From Gymnopilus junonius (taxonomy: Eukaryota > Basidiomycota > Agaricomycetes > Agaricales > Galerinaceae): a stretch of 64,000 bases of DNA. Below, one piece after another: positions 11,083-21,601 of the stretch. Position 1 is the first letter of the stretch, and each line of letters opens with the position of its first letter. The stretch lies in assembly GCA_015501075.1 (NCBI GenBank), contig JADNYJ010000041.1:62001-126000 (forward strand), read 5' to 3'. The translations under genes and the position numbers were made by a program. Under the pieces are notes generated by a model. It saw only the letters and a program-made list of their open reading frames with translations. It searched no databases and was not told where the DNA came from.

Positions 11083-11816
11083 TAGGTCACAAATTGCAGG
11101 TCTCACGTGAGCTATAGAGACTTCGTCAGTATGTGTCATGGTGTTGCTGGCTTTATAAATATCGACTTATGGTTTATCACCCAAAACTATACGTCTGGGC
11201 CTTAATTTCGTGCTCAGCAAATTGTAGGTCTATGATCATCATCAGACATTACACGGCTCCGGAGAACGTCAAGCATGCGCTGCTTTGTACGCAGGGTGGC
11301 CTGCGGAACTGCGTCATCGCTAATATGTAGTATTTAAGGTCCGTAACTGCAGTTCCCGAAGCTATTTTTTGTGTCAGAAGTCAGAATTTGTATGAATATC
11401 GGAACTGAATATCCACTAGAACATCATCGGGATATTCATAGATGACTCCAACCCTTGAACGATGGGCGATGCTTCATTTCCATGAAGGTACAAATCACTC
11501 CGTTAACATGCTTACACCGTTCATTGGTTGTAAACCTGTGCGCTGAACGCTTAATATTGAAACTGACATTACATTGATTCACAGCCTGATCCTGCCTCGT
11601 GGCGGCCTCACCTCTGTGACTTCATATCTTCGACCAATGTGATATCTACTGCCTGGATCACATGCGGAAAAATGACCTACTCCATGCTGCGCACTGACCC
11701 GTTGCACCGTTGTCCACCGGAACGCCTACATAGGTCTTGTTGCTGAAGTGACGCCGGTACCCCCAATCGTTTACATCTGATTTTCTGCCTTCCGTCGCCA
11801 ATCTTTTAAACAATTC
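11083..11816. other. Intergenic, upstream of the 11817 gene
   Basis: No supported feature. The bases before 11817 are presumably its promoter, but no clear TATA box is seen. Confidence 0.4.
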
Positions 11817-13898
11817 ATGGCGGATTATTATGCGAGTCGCCACCCCAGCCAAGAGCCATCTTATACTGGAGACGATGTGGATGAAAATGCCATGCGGCGG
11901 TCGATTACACGAGGCTCTCATCAGAGCCATCCCAGCGTTAGTCCTAGTACTCGGTCTTGGGTTCAAGCGAACCAGATGAACCCTCCAGGACCACCACCTC
12001 TTGATGACGATGTTACCCCATCACCATCTCCCAGTCATCGTCGTTCACGGCCACTTCCCGACCCAAGCACATATCGACCTCAATCTGCTTACCAGCCTTA
12101 TGGACCGCCGGATGTGGTACAAGAAGAGCAGCGTATGGACGTATACGCCCACCCTGCTGTTTCGCCTCCTCTGCCATTTGGCTTTCCGACTGAGGAATTA
12201 GGAGATGAGGCACCTGTACAACTTCCTTCCTCACCCATGCCTTATAGCAATCATCTACGTCCACCGCTTCGAGAAAATCGCTCTTTCGTCGGGGGATTTT
12301 TTTCCGGTCTGAAACGACTACCGAAGATGCTCAAAGGTGGTGGGGGTGGGAAACAGAGGTTGTTGAAAAGGAAAGGTACATTTGGCACCGACACTCTTAC
12401 TGAAGGTACATCAACGGCTACTGCCATAACCAGAGGCAATACCCTGCCTAGATACCTTTCGAATCCTTCCATTGGCCCAACAAACCCTCAATTCGCCCAT
12501 AGACTGAGCATGGCAGTCAACAAAGGAGAACTTCTTCCGAGCTCAACGCCCACCGTCTTCCACCTACGACAGAACCAAGCTGGGCCCCAGTATCCCATGG
12601 TCACTATCACACCGGCATCGGATGGCGACAGGATCACCGAAGAACAAGCCTCCTTCTTCGAAGAACCTCCAGACGGGTCCCATAACCTCTTCATGGGCGA
12701 TAACGGCGAGCATGGTGAACACATGGTGCCGGACCCACAGGAAAGGACGACTGTCATGGTGTACAATACCGATTCGCAAGCGCCAACCATCGCGCCAGTT
12801 CCAATTGGGCCAATGCCACCTAGACAGGCAACGCCTGGTCCGAGAGTGTCCTATCAAGCACAGTTGCCTACTAGAGCAAACGTCCAGGCACAAACCGAAC
12901 AACACCCTACATCCACTGATCCACAACTACACGCACCAACTCCCGTTCGACCAACTCCTCCGATCCTCCAATCGCCAAAAGAAGTTCTTTCTTCGACTCA
13001 AGCAACTTCGAGCTACACAATATCAGCTGCGCCTTCCTTCTACGACCCTTCCTATGCAACAGACCTGACACCAGTCGAAAAATTCTTCAAAGGGTTGTAC
13101 AACCTTCCTTGGGTAGCTCATGAGCGTATTACCATCGACTACAGACCGGCAGACTCCAAGCGAGCTCAGGATAAAATCAGAGGACTCAAGAAGCCAATGG
13201 CTTCATGGTATCGTTCTCTAATACCCCGCTCACGTCGTACCAGCCGCAGTCTCGACCTGCTGAGCAGCGGCACACCGTCCTCATCGACTCCCACAAGCCT
13301 CGGCAACCCTCTCACACCACTCGCCTCGCCCATATCCAGACGTTCTGGACGCTCCTCAAACACCAACAGCAGGTCCAGGCCGAAACGCCATCGGAAGAAA
13401 CGACACACGGTCTCATCGTCCGCCACGGGCATGAGCATGGGCGTTCCGATACCCCAGAGGAACGGGAGTCCCATCATACCCACTGCCTACCCATATGCCT
13501 ATCCAGGATACCCATATGCATACCCTTACAGCGCCTATCCCACCGCGATGCCTTTTTCGACCTCGCCTCGCGGTCCAAGAAAACATAAGAGCAAGAGAAC
13601 GATGAAATATCCGCATGGATACGCGCCTTATCAGCCTATGGCTATACCTCCTATGGGACCTATGGCCCCTGCTGGTGCGCCTCTGTACATCATCTCGCCA
13701 TCGCCGCCGCAAAGTGCGAATGGAGGCGGAGGTAATGAATCCCAACCGCAACCACAGGCGCACTTGCAACCACAATTACTACATGCACACCCCTCAATGC
13801 AAATGATTATGCCTTATGTTCCGGGAGCGTTTAACCCGAACCCGTCTATGGTTTCTCCTCCTCTCACTCCCCAAAGGCCAGAGGCGTTTGGATCATGA
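11817..13898 (+). CDS. Proline-rich disordered protein, 693 residues
   Basis: A single long exon from the ATG at 11817 to a stop at 13896-13898. The protein is rich in Pro, Ser, Thr and Gln and is probably disordered over most of its length. Two more conserved-looking islands stand out. One is a basic Phe-Phe-Ser-Gly-Leu-Lys-Arg-Leu-Pro segment with a poly-Gly run (about residues 160-180). The other is an LTPVEKFFKGLYNLPWVA segment followed by a Tyr-Arg-Pro motif (about residues 420-450). Then come a strongly basic Ser/Arg/Lys block (about 465-540) and Tyr-Pro-Tyr-Ala-Tyr repeats (about 560-580). The basic block could be a nuclear localisation signal. No catalytic domain is visible. Similar uncharacterised proteins occur in Agaricomycetes, but I cannot assign a function. 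Confidence 0.8.
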   Translation: MADYYASRHPSQEPSYTGDDVDENAMRRSITRGSHQSHPSVSPSTRSWVQANQMNPPGPPPLDDDVTPSPSPSHRRSRPLPDPSTYRPQSAYQPYGPPDVVQEEQRMDVYAHPAVSPPLPFGFPTEELGDEAPVQLPSSPMPYSNHLRPPLRENRSFVGGFFSGLKRLPKMLKGGGGGKQRLLKRKGTFGTDTLTEGTSTATAITRGNTLPRYLSNPSIGPTNPQFAHRLSMAVNKGELLPSSTPTVFHLRQNQAGPQYPMVTITPASDGDRITEEQASFFEEPPDGSHNLFMGDNGEHGEHMVPDPQERTTVMVYNTDSQAPTIAPVPIGPMPPRQATPGPRVSYQAQLPTRANVQAQTEQHPTSTDPQLHAPTPVRPTPPILQSPKEVLSSTQATSSYTISAAPSFYDPSYATDLTPVEKFFKGLYNLPWVAHERITIDYRPADSKRAQDKIRGLKKPMASWYRSLIPRSRRTSRSLDLLSSGTPSSSTPTSLGNPLTPLASPISRRSGRSSNTNSRSRPKRHRKKRHTVSSSATGMSMGVPIPQRNGSPIIPTAYPYAYPGYPYAYPYSAYPTAMPFSTSPRGPRKHKSKRTMKYPHGYAPYQPMAIPPMGPMAPAGAPLYIISPSPPQSANGGGGNESQPQPQAHLQPQLLHAHPSMQMIMPYVPGAFNPNPSMVSPPLTPQRPEAFGS

Positions 13899-14288
13899 AT
13901 GTGTATGAATTGGAATTAGACCTATAGACTTTTTGTAGCGTATTTATCTCATTCGCATTTTGCAACATTGACATGTAGTATAGTTCATTCGTTTTCAGGA
14001 TTTCTTACAAATTTAGTTCGATTGATAAAATGGATAACGTGATTCATGAACAATTGAAGGCGAACCTTTGCATGACAAGTGATTGTGGTCAAGGAAAAGA
14101 GCGTGTTTCAAAGCATAAAGTCGACAATATATCTAAATCAGGACTAGTAAGGTATGTAGAAGGTGAGTCAAAAGCAGAAAAAAAAAACGAGAAAACACTT
14201 AGCAAAGTCGTCATGAGTGAGAAGGTACTTCTGAGCCTCAGAAGTCAGAATATTGGCGAGATACTAGAAATGAAGTTAAAGGTACTAT
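13899..14288. other. 3' flank of the 11817 gene
   Basis: AT-rich DNA. An 86-codon open frame at 14030-14290 (+) begins with ATG but is Lys/Ser-rich without recognisable features, so I do not call it a gene. Confidence 0.4.
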
Positions 14289-14575
14289 AAATAAATAAGA
14301 GAAAGAAAGATAGGAAGGAAGGAAGAAGACAGAAAGACGAAAGAAAATGAGAAAGAAAATGAAATGACGAAAGAAATGACAAGATGAAATAAAGAGAAGT
14401 AAAGACGAAAGAAAACAAAACAAAAAAAAGAAAAGAGAAAAAACAAGAAAAAAAGAAGGAAGAAATATAAGAAGGAAGGAAGAAAAAATAAGACGATGAA
14501 GAAAAGAAGAAGCAACATACCAGAGAAGAACCCCACTCAAGCTCAAATCGAACATCCGAAAAAATAAAGAAAAAA
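14289..14575. repeat. Long purine tract (GAAA-type low complexity)
   Basis: Nearly 290 bases of A and G on the plus strand with few interruptions, built from GAAA, GGAA and GACGAAA units. The long Phe/Leu/Ser open frames on the minus strand here are artefacts of this composition. It lies just beyond the 3' end of the secreted repeat protein gene. Confidence 0.75.
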
Positions 14576-14664
14576 AGGAACATTTTATTCCAAATCCAAC
14601 GGATCAACCGCTTATCTAATTCTACTAATTCTAATCCGAATCGCCCCAGTCTAGATCCCCAAAT

Positions 14665-15603
14665 CTACTCATCCAAATCCTTGTTATTGTTATCAACGGG
14701 ATATTTATCTTTATCGTCATCGCCATGCCCCTTGGAGTTCTGACCGTTGGGGTCGATGACATTAGCAACACCGCTGGGAAGGCTGGATGCAGCAGGACCG
14801 TTGGAAGGAGTAGGAGCGTTGAACGGTGCACCGATAGAAGCGTTGGGTACACCGCTGGGAGCACTAGGAGCACCGCTCAAAGGTAAGTCAACGGCGAGAG
14901 GGAGAGCGGGAGGAGCAGGGGCGCCACTGGGTGCAGCAGGTGCAGATGGAGGGACAGGGGCGCCGCTGGGTGCTGAGGGTGCAGAAGGAGGAGCGGGAGC
15001 ACCACTAGGAGCAGAAGGAGCGGCAGGAGCACCGCTGGGAAGGGCAGGATTTGGCACATCCATAGCAAAGTTGGGGACGGCAGGAGCGCCGCTGGGTACA
15101 GAAGGAGCGGCGGGGGCACCGCTGGGAGATGCAGGTGCATTGGGTGAGCCGCTAGGTGCAGAAGGAGCGGCGGGAGCACCACTAGGGACGTTGGGGACGT
15201 CAACAGCAAGATGAGGGGCGGGAGGAACACTGCTAGGAGCAGAAGGAGGAGCGGGGGCACCGCTGGGTGCAGAAGGAGCAGCGGGAGCACCGCTAGGGAT
15301 GTTGGGGACGTCAACAGCGAGATGGGGGACTGGAGGAACACCGCTGATTGCACCAGGAGTGTTAATGGTTGTACTAGGAACCTCAGGGGTGACAACATTG
15401 TTGGTGTTGGTGGTGTTGTTGGTGCCGTTACCGCTGGGGTTGATGGGAAGAGAAGGGGCAGAAGGGGCAGAGGAAGGAGTGGGGACAGAGGGAAGGGCGG
15501 GAGCAGAAACACCAGGGCCGCCGGGGCCCATAATTTGAGGAATCGCAGCGGCAGAGGCAGAAGCGATAGCAGCGAAGACGATTGCAATGGAGAAGAACTG
15601 CAT
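14665..15603 (-). CDS. Secreted Pro/Ser/Gly/Ala-repeat protein, 312 residues
   Basis: A single exon from the ATG at 15603. Residues 1-20 form a classic signal peptide (MQFFSIAIVFAAIASASA, cleavage near Ala-Ala). The mature protein is built of repeats of about 10-30 residues around the core PSGAPAAPSAPSGAP, broken by copies of an acidic/hydrophobic unit (LAVDVPNxPSGAP). The tail is acidic and charged (His/Asp/Lys). There is no GPI signal at the end. It is probably a cell-wall or extracellular-matrix protein with an extended, heavily O-glycosylated chain. A TATA box at 15772-15779 leaves a 5' leader of about 140 bases. The coding repeats form a minisatellite (about 14870-15310), so copy number may vary between strains. 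Confidence 0.8.
   Translation of the reverse strand: MQFFSIAIVFAAIASASAAAIPQIMGPGGPGVSAPALPSVPTPSSAPSAPSLPINPSGNGTNNTTNTNNVVTPEVPSTTINTPGAISGVPPVPHLAVDVPNIPSGAPAAPSAPSGAPAPPSAPSSVPPAPHLAVDVPNVPSGAPAAPSAPSGSPNAPASPSGAPAAPSVPSGAPAVPNFAMDVPNPALPSGAPAAPSAPSGAPAPPSAPSAPSGAPVPPSAPAAPSGAPAPPALPLAVDLPLSGAPSAPSGVPNASIGAPFNAPTPSNGPAASSLPSGVANVIDPNGQNSKGHGDDDKDKYPVDNNNKDLDE
14870..15310 (-). repeat. Coding minisatellite inside the secreted repeat protein
   Basis: Imperfect tandem units rich in GGAGC and GCCGGGGC-type words on the plus strand, encoding PSGAPxxPSAPS blocks. The repeats stay in phase with the reading frame. They also create a long open frame on the opposite strand, which is not a gene. 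Confidence 0.7.
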
Positions 15604-15771
15604 TGTGATAATGACAATGGGAGAGGTGATGGTAGTAGTGGTTGTAGTTGTTGTTGTAAAATTGCGAGAATGTAAGAGTGTTTTAAGAGCTGAAGACTAG
15701 CTTGAGCAGTGAAGATGAGAAGATGTTCGGGTGGGTTGGTTTGATGCCTCAATTGTCGGTGGAGGGAGTGG

Positions 15772-15779
15772 TATTTATA
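15772..15779 (-). promoter_or_regulatory. TATA box of the secreted repeat protein gene
   Basis: TATAAATA on the minus strand, 169-176 bases before the ATG at 15603. The leader is therefore longer than for the neighbouring genes. Confidence 0.45.
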
Positions 15780-16136
15780 CCCTTGAAGGTATAGGGGAGG
15801 AGGGCTGGAGGATCGGAAACAGAGGACGAGGGAGCAAGACATCTGAGGTTGGTGCGGAGCACAGGGCGTCAAAAAATCCATGAAACGGCGCTAAGTCCCT
15901 CGAACTCCTTTCCAAAACGTTAGAATAATAGGGGCTGGAAGCAGGTGAGCGGGAAACGAACCGGATTCTCCTTTCCCCAATTAGGGGTAAGACACCAAAT
16001 AAGACAATTCCCGACTTGGGTGGGCGGGAAATGTCTGAGACATTGCGCCTCAAATAGGGGGTGGTGGCGCCACAGCGCTAGCTGAGCCCGACATTTGATC
16101 CAAATAAGTTAGATTGACCCTATCTGCGCGAATCAG

Positions 16137-17660
16137 GAGCTGGCTGAGGGAGGTTCAGAAAGTCGGAGACATACCGAGGCCGATCACAATGAGCATGGGA
16201 CAGCGACTGAACGAGTTCAGTGGTCTGAGCCCCTAACCAGCATGGACGCCAAGCTGAAGCAGCGAAGCCTCAGAGTCGAAACAATGGTGTCAAAGCTGAA
16301 GCTGTCGGAGGTTGTCTAACATTGAGTGCGAAAGCTGTGATGAAGACGAACGAAGTAAGAAACCGGAAGCGTTTGAGTACAAAATTATCAGAACATACCT
16401 CCTCTCAGACCATCTAGGTTGCGGACCCCATTCATGCCCCGGCTAGAGCACATCCTGACCGCCAGTAGCAAAGCAGAGAAATGAGAGGGGATATCGTAGT
16501 AAGCGGCCCTTGAAATTTCCAAGTTGAGGACAGGCCGTCCCAGGGCAATGTCAGCGACGGCCTCGGTGTTGCTTTAGGCGACGTGAGCAACGATGTCGAG
16601 GGAGGCATTGTACGTGGATTCGTGGATTCGTGGTGGTCCAGTTTACAACGTCTTCTGTCGCATGTCACGCTGGCAACGCGTTCTGTGACCCAGTGAGCTC
16701 AACGGGGCATATAGTATTTTGTATACTTGAGTAAACCTTCAATCCAGTGTAAAACCACTTTATTTGATTTGATGAAAGCCGGTGAGACTACAGAAGAAAA
16801 AAATACAAGGAATGATTTATAGTCAAAGCTGGGTAGCCACGTCTTGGGCGCATCAACAGCCCCACTACACAACCACTGCGACATCCAGTTGAAAGAACAC
16901 CAAAAGAAGTATAAATCGGCGGGGTGCGCAACACCCTCCCCTGACATCGATGCTCCTTATACAACCAGTCAGGGTTCCCACCGCACTATTGGAGGCTGGT
17001 GAACTTGATCACACCGAAATCGGTATAACCAAGATTCAAGGGACAAGCTATTCACCAGTCACGTCAAATGGGACGAAGACCGTCCTCTGACTGAATACAG
17101 ATAGCAACCGTTGCGGATTCAAGTGCCCTTCTGCTCGCCTCACGATGGGTAGGTAATGAGAAAGGTAAAAGTAAAGGATCTGGGAATTATGCCTGAAATC
17201 GGAAAGGTGGCAAACGGTTGCAGAATAAAACGGCTCGACGGAGCAGAAGGGCTGTTCTGACTTGCATTGTATGGGTGCAAGATAAGTGGAATGAATCTGA
17301 GGTAGTCAGAAGCGGGTTGAGGGTCAAAAAGTCAGAGACGTACCAAGTGTTAAATGTGGACCATCATCAATGGGATGGAGCTCCTAACCAGCTATGAGAG
17401 CTCCTAACCACCACAGATGTCAAGGTGAGGCTCGAAAATCAAGCAGTAGTCACTGTAAGTCTAAGGCGTGGCCGTTGGCGTTGAGGTCTTGCAAGTTACA
17501 ACGCTGCTTGATCATGACGAGTGGAGGCTGTCAAACAACAAGAACAAGTGAGAAACTAAACGTCGCTGAACAGCGACCTCCCAGGACATACCTCTTCTTC
17601 CACCAGCGACGTTGTAGGCCCTATTCTTGCCCAACTAGAATATGTCTTTGTCCCGATTCC
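16137..17660 (-). pseudogene. Two diverged copies of a decayed gene fragment
   Basis: Segments around 16140-16480 and 17305-17660 share order and short matches. These include a GTCnGAGACnTACC block, a CCTAACCAGC block, and a shared splice-donor-like site read on the minus strand (GAGGAGGTATG / GAAGAGGTATG). A similar coding-like stretch precedes the donor in each. In copy 1 this stretch reads on the minus strand as a plausible segment (about 16560-16405) with a TAA interruption upstream. I read this as an old tandem duplication of a gene that has since decayed. Family unknown. The remaining DNA from 15780 to 18018 shows nothing more. Confidence 0.25.
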
Positions 17661-18018
17661 CAGTTGGTTTATAGATAAATTTGTCACGCCGTAAAGCAGA
17701 CATGCAGGCCCTTATCCTCGTCAAGCAACTATCAAATCTTGCAGGCATTGGGAAGGTCATCACAGAGCATCCGAAGGGATGATTTTGACGCTGCTTTAAG
17801 CAGTATGAGAGGCGATGTCAAGGGAAACATGGTTTCAATCATCGTGGTAGTGGTTAAAGTAGAGCGTTATACTCTACATAGCCACGTCACGACCTTTTCT
17901 GTTGTCGACGGCGGACGCATTGTCTTCCTAGTTAATTTCCCTGTTCTCAAGAAGACCAGACTCTAACATTTAATTCGTGTTTGCCTTTAGGTTATGAGGA
18001 GTACCAGCGGAGTCTAGT

Positions 18019-19440
18019 ATGGCTAAAAATCAGGTGGCATACATCGACAATCTCCAATCGGAACTCTTAGGACTTATCTTCAAGTTCCTCCACGATGACT
18101 TGAGATCTTCTCGTTCTGAGAAGGGCTTCGAACAGGGATTGAATATTCAAAAAGAGAATTTTAACCTATCCGACATGGGCGAAAATCATATCTCAGAGTT
18201 TGTTTTCGGCCAGAAAAGCATTCATTGTATTGTCTGCTTCGCTTGCCACTCTCTTCCCATATTGTGTCGCTGATGTCTCTTCACAATGGGAAGCTATTAT
18301 ATCGTTTTCAGCGCACTTTTGGACCCGCATAGTTCTTCCGGTTTCGCTCACAACATCCCTGAAGAAGATTGGTGAATACCTTTCCTGGTCCAAAGATCTA
18401 CCTATCGACGTCTTTATTTAAGCAAGCAGGAGGAAGGCCATGACAGGTTGAGGGAGCGAGAAATCGTGACTTGTTTTATTTCATTCTTACGGCTTTACAT
18501 GGATCGATGTAGGAGTTTGCATCTTACCGTGGAATTCAACTCGTCCCTCCCATCCCTTTCCAAGATAGTACCGTCTCGTTCGCCCCTCCTTCGAGTACTC
18601 GACATTCAGTGCCAATCTGATGACGGTATACACTTAGAAGAAGTGGAAGAAGAGGATGACGTCGATAATGATAAGCAAGAAGAGTATTATCCCCGCCTTC
18701 GCTTCATGAAGCTCGACGCGCGCTGCTTTCTCCGCTCCATAAATAACCCTCCTGATTGGTTAATTCATCAGCGACAACTTCGACATGCTGAAATTTCGAC
18801 CTTTGCCTCACAATCATTCCGTCTTCCGCTCGAGGATACCGTTAGCACTATCAACCGCCTGTGCCCCACCTCTCTTCTATCACTTTGCTTATCAAGAGTC
18901 GATCTGGACCCTGATTTTCACATTCAATCTATCGATCGTGTTCCCGGTTCGTCATACATGTTCAATCGCGTCAAGAGGCTACACTTCTGCGAGATGGAAC
19001 CAGACTTCGTTGAAAATGTCTTGGATATATGCAACTTCGCCAATTTGACCACGCTGACCCTTCGAGATTGCCCCGGAGTTAAACCTCGTATTTTCACTAA
19101 GATTTCAAGCATTGTTACAACATTGAATCTCGAAGAATTTTCCAAGATCAAGGATAGCAAAGACCCTGAAGCACATGCCCTTCCACACGCTGATATAATT
19201 CGACTCTTGTCTGGTTGGCGCGGCAGCATCCTTTCTCTCTCAGCTTCGGACTCATCTTTCGACTCCATCTTTTCTGCTCTCGCTGAGCGAAGCTCGGGTT
19301 GGCGTAGTCGCGTTCCAGGTCCATCAAGTCTCTTATGTCCAAATATGCAGAGTCTCCTCATCTCTGCTTGTCCGCCGCCTTCTTTCGATATCGTCAAGAG
19401 GATGGTAGAAAAACGCAATGTGACGATACAATATTACTAA
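18019..19440 (+). pseudogene. F-box/LRR-like gene with broken reading frame
   Basis: The ATG at 18019 opens an F-box-like start (LQSELLGLIFKFLHDD). The expected second half of the F-box (VCSQW-like: VADVSSQWEAIISFSAHFWTRIV) lies in another frame at about 18205-18420. The long Leu-rich remainder (18421-19440, about 330 residues, ending RNVTIQYY) is in the first frame again. No GT-AG intron joins the first two parts well. The second break, near 18418, is a loss of one base in a T run. Either this is a pseudogene, or a missed base and an unusual first intron hide a functional gene. The C-terminal half is uninterrupted and conserved-looking. Confidence 0.6.
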
Positions 19441-19928
19441 TTTACGATCCGTTCTGGAAGCAGAAGGACTACGATGCGCCGGTTGTCATGATGCTCGAAA
19501 TCAAGTGCTCTGGGCTTAAGTGGACGAGGGAGCAATTAGATTGGATGGACAAGAGAGTTCCTTACTTTCAGTGGCTCGGTTACTGACAGATACGGTCAGT
19601 AATAATGGTCGAACTTCGAACTGGGATGGCCTTTGGCGGAGGCATACTAGTCAACGAAAATACTAAGTTTCAGAGGCGAAAAAGATGGGGAGTAAGCGCC
19701 TGACTATAAGTTGGAAAAAGCAATACAGCTTAAAAGAACCATACGTAGAGATCGAATTAAAGTGTCAAAGTACAAAGGTGATCTATATCGAAATTCCAGC
19801 CAGTAGCCAAACGATATAACGTATATTCAATGTCCAAAGACAGTATTGAGTATGCTGCCAACAATACCGCTTAAAATCATATAAATATTAGCTATGACAT
19901 TGGGGATGTGGGAGAGACTATTAAAAAC

Positions 19929-20430
19929 TCATCCGTGCTCAGAAGCTTTAACCATCTGATCCAGCGCGTGAGGAGCATCTCCTACAGCATCTCCTACACT
20001 CGCTGCCGCACCAGCAGCTATGTCGGCGGCGCCATGCGCCGCCTCGTCCAATGCACCTCCGGTGTTCTGGACAAACAAGCGAAATCAGGGTTTGAGTTGG
20101 ATATGGAGTACGTGAAATCAGGATCTAAACTTGGGGGGAACCTTATATGAACAAGGAATGGTGACTGCGGAAGAATGCACGAGGAAGAGGGGTGCGGGGA
20201 CTAGGATGGTTCAAGGCGATTAATTCCAACTTTATACACAAATTCTGAGCCGACTCACGTACATTTGCTGCTTCGTTTTCGCTTCCAGGGCTTGCTCACC
20301 CGAGTTGTGGTAGAATTGAGTCCAGAAGCAAGGTGCATAACGGAATGCTCGAGTATGACCTCTTTAGCTGAACCGACGATCTTTTCAAGAGCGATGGTAG
20401 CTCATCCTTTGTCCATGGTATAAGCTTTAA
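19929..20430 (-). CDS. Small Ala/Gly-rich protein gene, partly resolved
   Basis: The last exon, 20066-19929, encodes an Ala/Gly-rich amphipathic stretch (GALDEAAHGAADIAAG...) ending at a TGA. It joins in phase 0 through a 192 bp intron (GTGAGT donor at 20258, acceptor at 20067) to an exon ending at 20259 that encodes a Gly-Glu-Gln-Ala-Leu-Glu-Ala-Lys segment. That exon is preceded by EKIVGSAK in a neighbouring frame, a one-base break in an A run near 20375. The pattern loosely recalls small stress-related proteins of the CsbD type, but I am not sure of this. The start codon and first exon are not resolved. Confidence 0.35.
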
Positions 20431-20639
20431 AAGACTGCGATACACGGCTCGGAAAGAAGAGTCTCTGGAAAAGGATACTATTCTAAAAGCGTAATTAATT
20501 GGGGGCTCACAACGTAAGTAGTATAGGTGTTTTCCGTGGCAGATGATATGGAAGCCTGGGTAATCGGAACCATATTGGATTCGAAGTGGAGCTTGCGGAA
20601 GCCTTATCGTTGTGATTAATCCAATTCTCCTCAAGATAT

Positions 20640-21601
20640 CAGTGTGGTATACTCACATTTGACTGATGCTACGAGTTCGAGTCTCGTGGATAAGCGATAC
20701 CCAAATGAGATACCACAGAACCAGAAAAAATGACGAAGCTAATTCGTGACCCGCGCGGCGCCACCGACGTACTGCAGACCACCAGTGTGAAAAGATGTCA
20801 TGTAAATGGAATAGATAGTGACTTTTTGGAAGAAGAAATGAAAATTATAGACGATGGGCTGCGAAGTCTTGAGAGGGATCAGTTGATTGAGAGGAAAAAC
20901 CAGGAAGGTGGAGGACATTGAATAGCCAAAGCATCGCGCACGTGACCACATCGCGACCCGCCCGACTCATCCCGGCATTCGAATCCCCAACTCTCATGTC
21001 AAGGCCGCTCCTGCATTTTTCAAAGATTGAAGGAGGTTAATTTATGTATTTGGTAACCCAGGGTATGCACTGTGTCTTTCTAGTTCGTGGACTCACTAAT
21101 TTTCTTTCGCCATAGTCCAGAGAATGCCGGCGATAGTGTACAAAGGAGTGAGATTCGCGAGTTTTATATCGGCATTGCAGTCACCTTCACCTCTGCTATA
21201 CCTAACAGTATCCATCCTCACGGCAACCTTGAGGTGAGTCTTTTCACCAAAATCACCCTGTCCGATTGCCACTTACGTGAAATGAGCTAATTTTAGCTCG
21301 ATGTAGAAGGCCACTGCGAAGAAATCCAGTCCCAGATATTGAAGAAACCCAGACATTTCAATTGAGGGATCTGATGTTGAAGGGTGAGATCCAACGGGTA
21401 AATAAATATCTTGCGATAAATAGTCTGAACGCTCGTTGTAGATTGGAAAAATTCACCAGCAGCTGAATTCTAATTAGAGATCGATGAGAGCAATCGAAGT
21501 ACACGGATTCTTCGGATGAATTTGGGAATCACACCTCGTGTCCGAATAAGGGTTCCTTAACAAAACTCAACGGACTCATCGCTTTTCGACGTGTGCCCAC
21601 C
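20640..21601. other. Intergenic, upstream of the giant gene
   Basis: No supported gene. A tRNA-like T-arm stem-loop occurs at 20671-20687, but no complete tRNA fold can be built around it. Confidence 0.4.

Noticed and set aside
12001..13806. Several open frames overlapping the 693-residue protein
   Set aside because: They are shadow frames of one long coding exon; none has a better start, domain or composition.
14238..14607. Phe/Leu/Ser-rich membrane-like proteins on the minus strand
   Set aside because: They are products of the long purine tract, low complexity in every frame.
14747..15675. Long Gly/Ala open frames on the plus strand
   Set aside because: They are the complement of the GC-rich coding repeats of the secreted protein on the minus strand and have no independent support.
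20603..20694. tRNA gene
   Set aside because: A perfect T-arm (20671-20687) and a 6 of 7 acceptor match exist, but there is no D-arm or proper anticodon arm.
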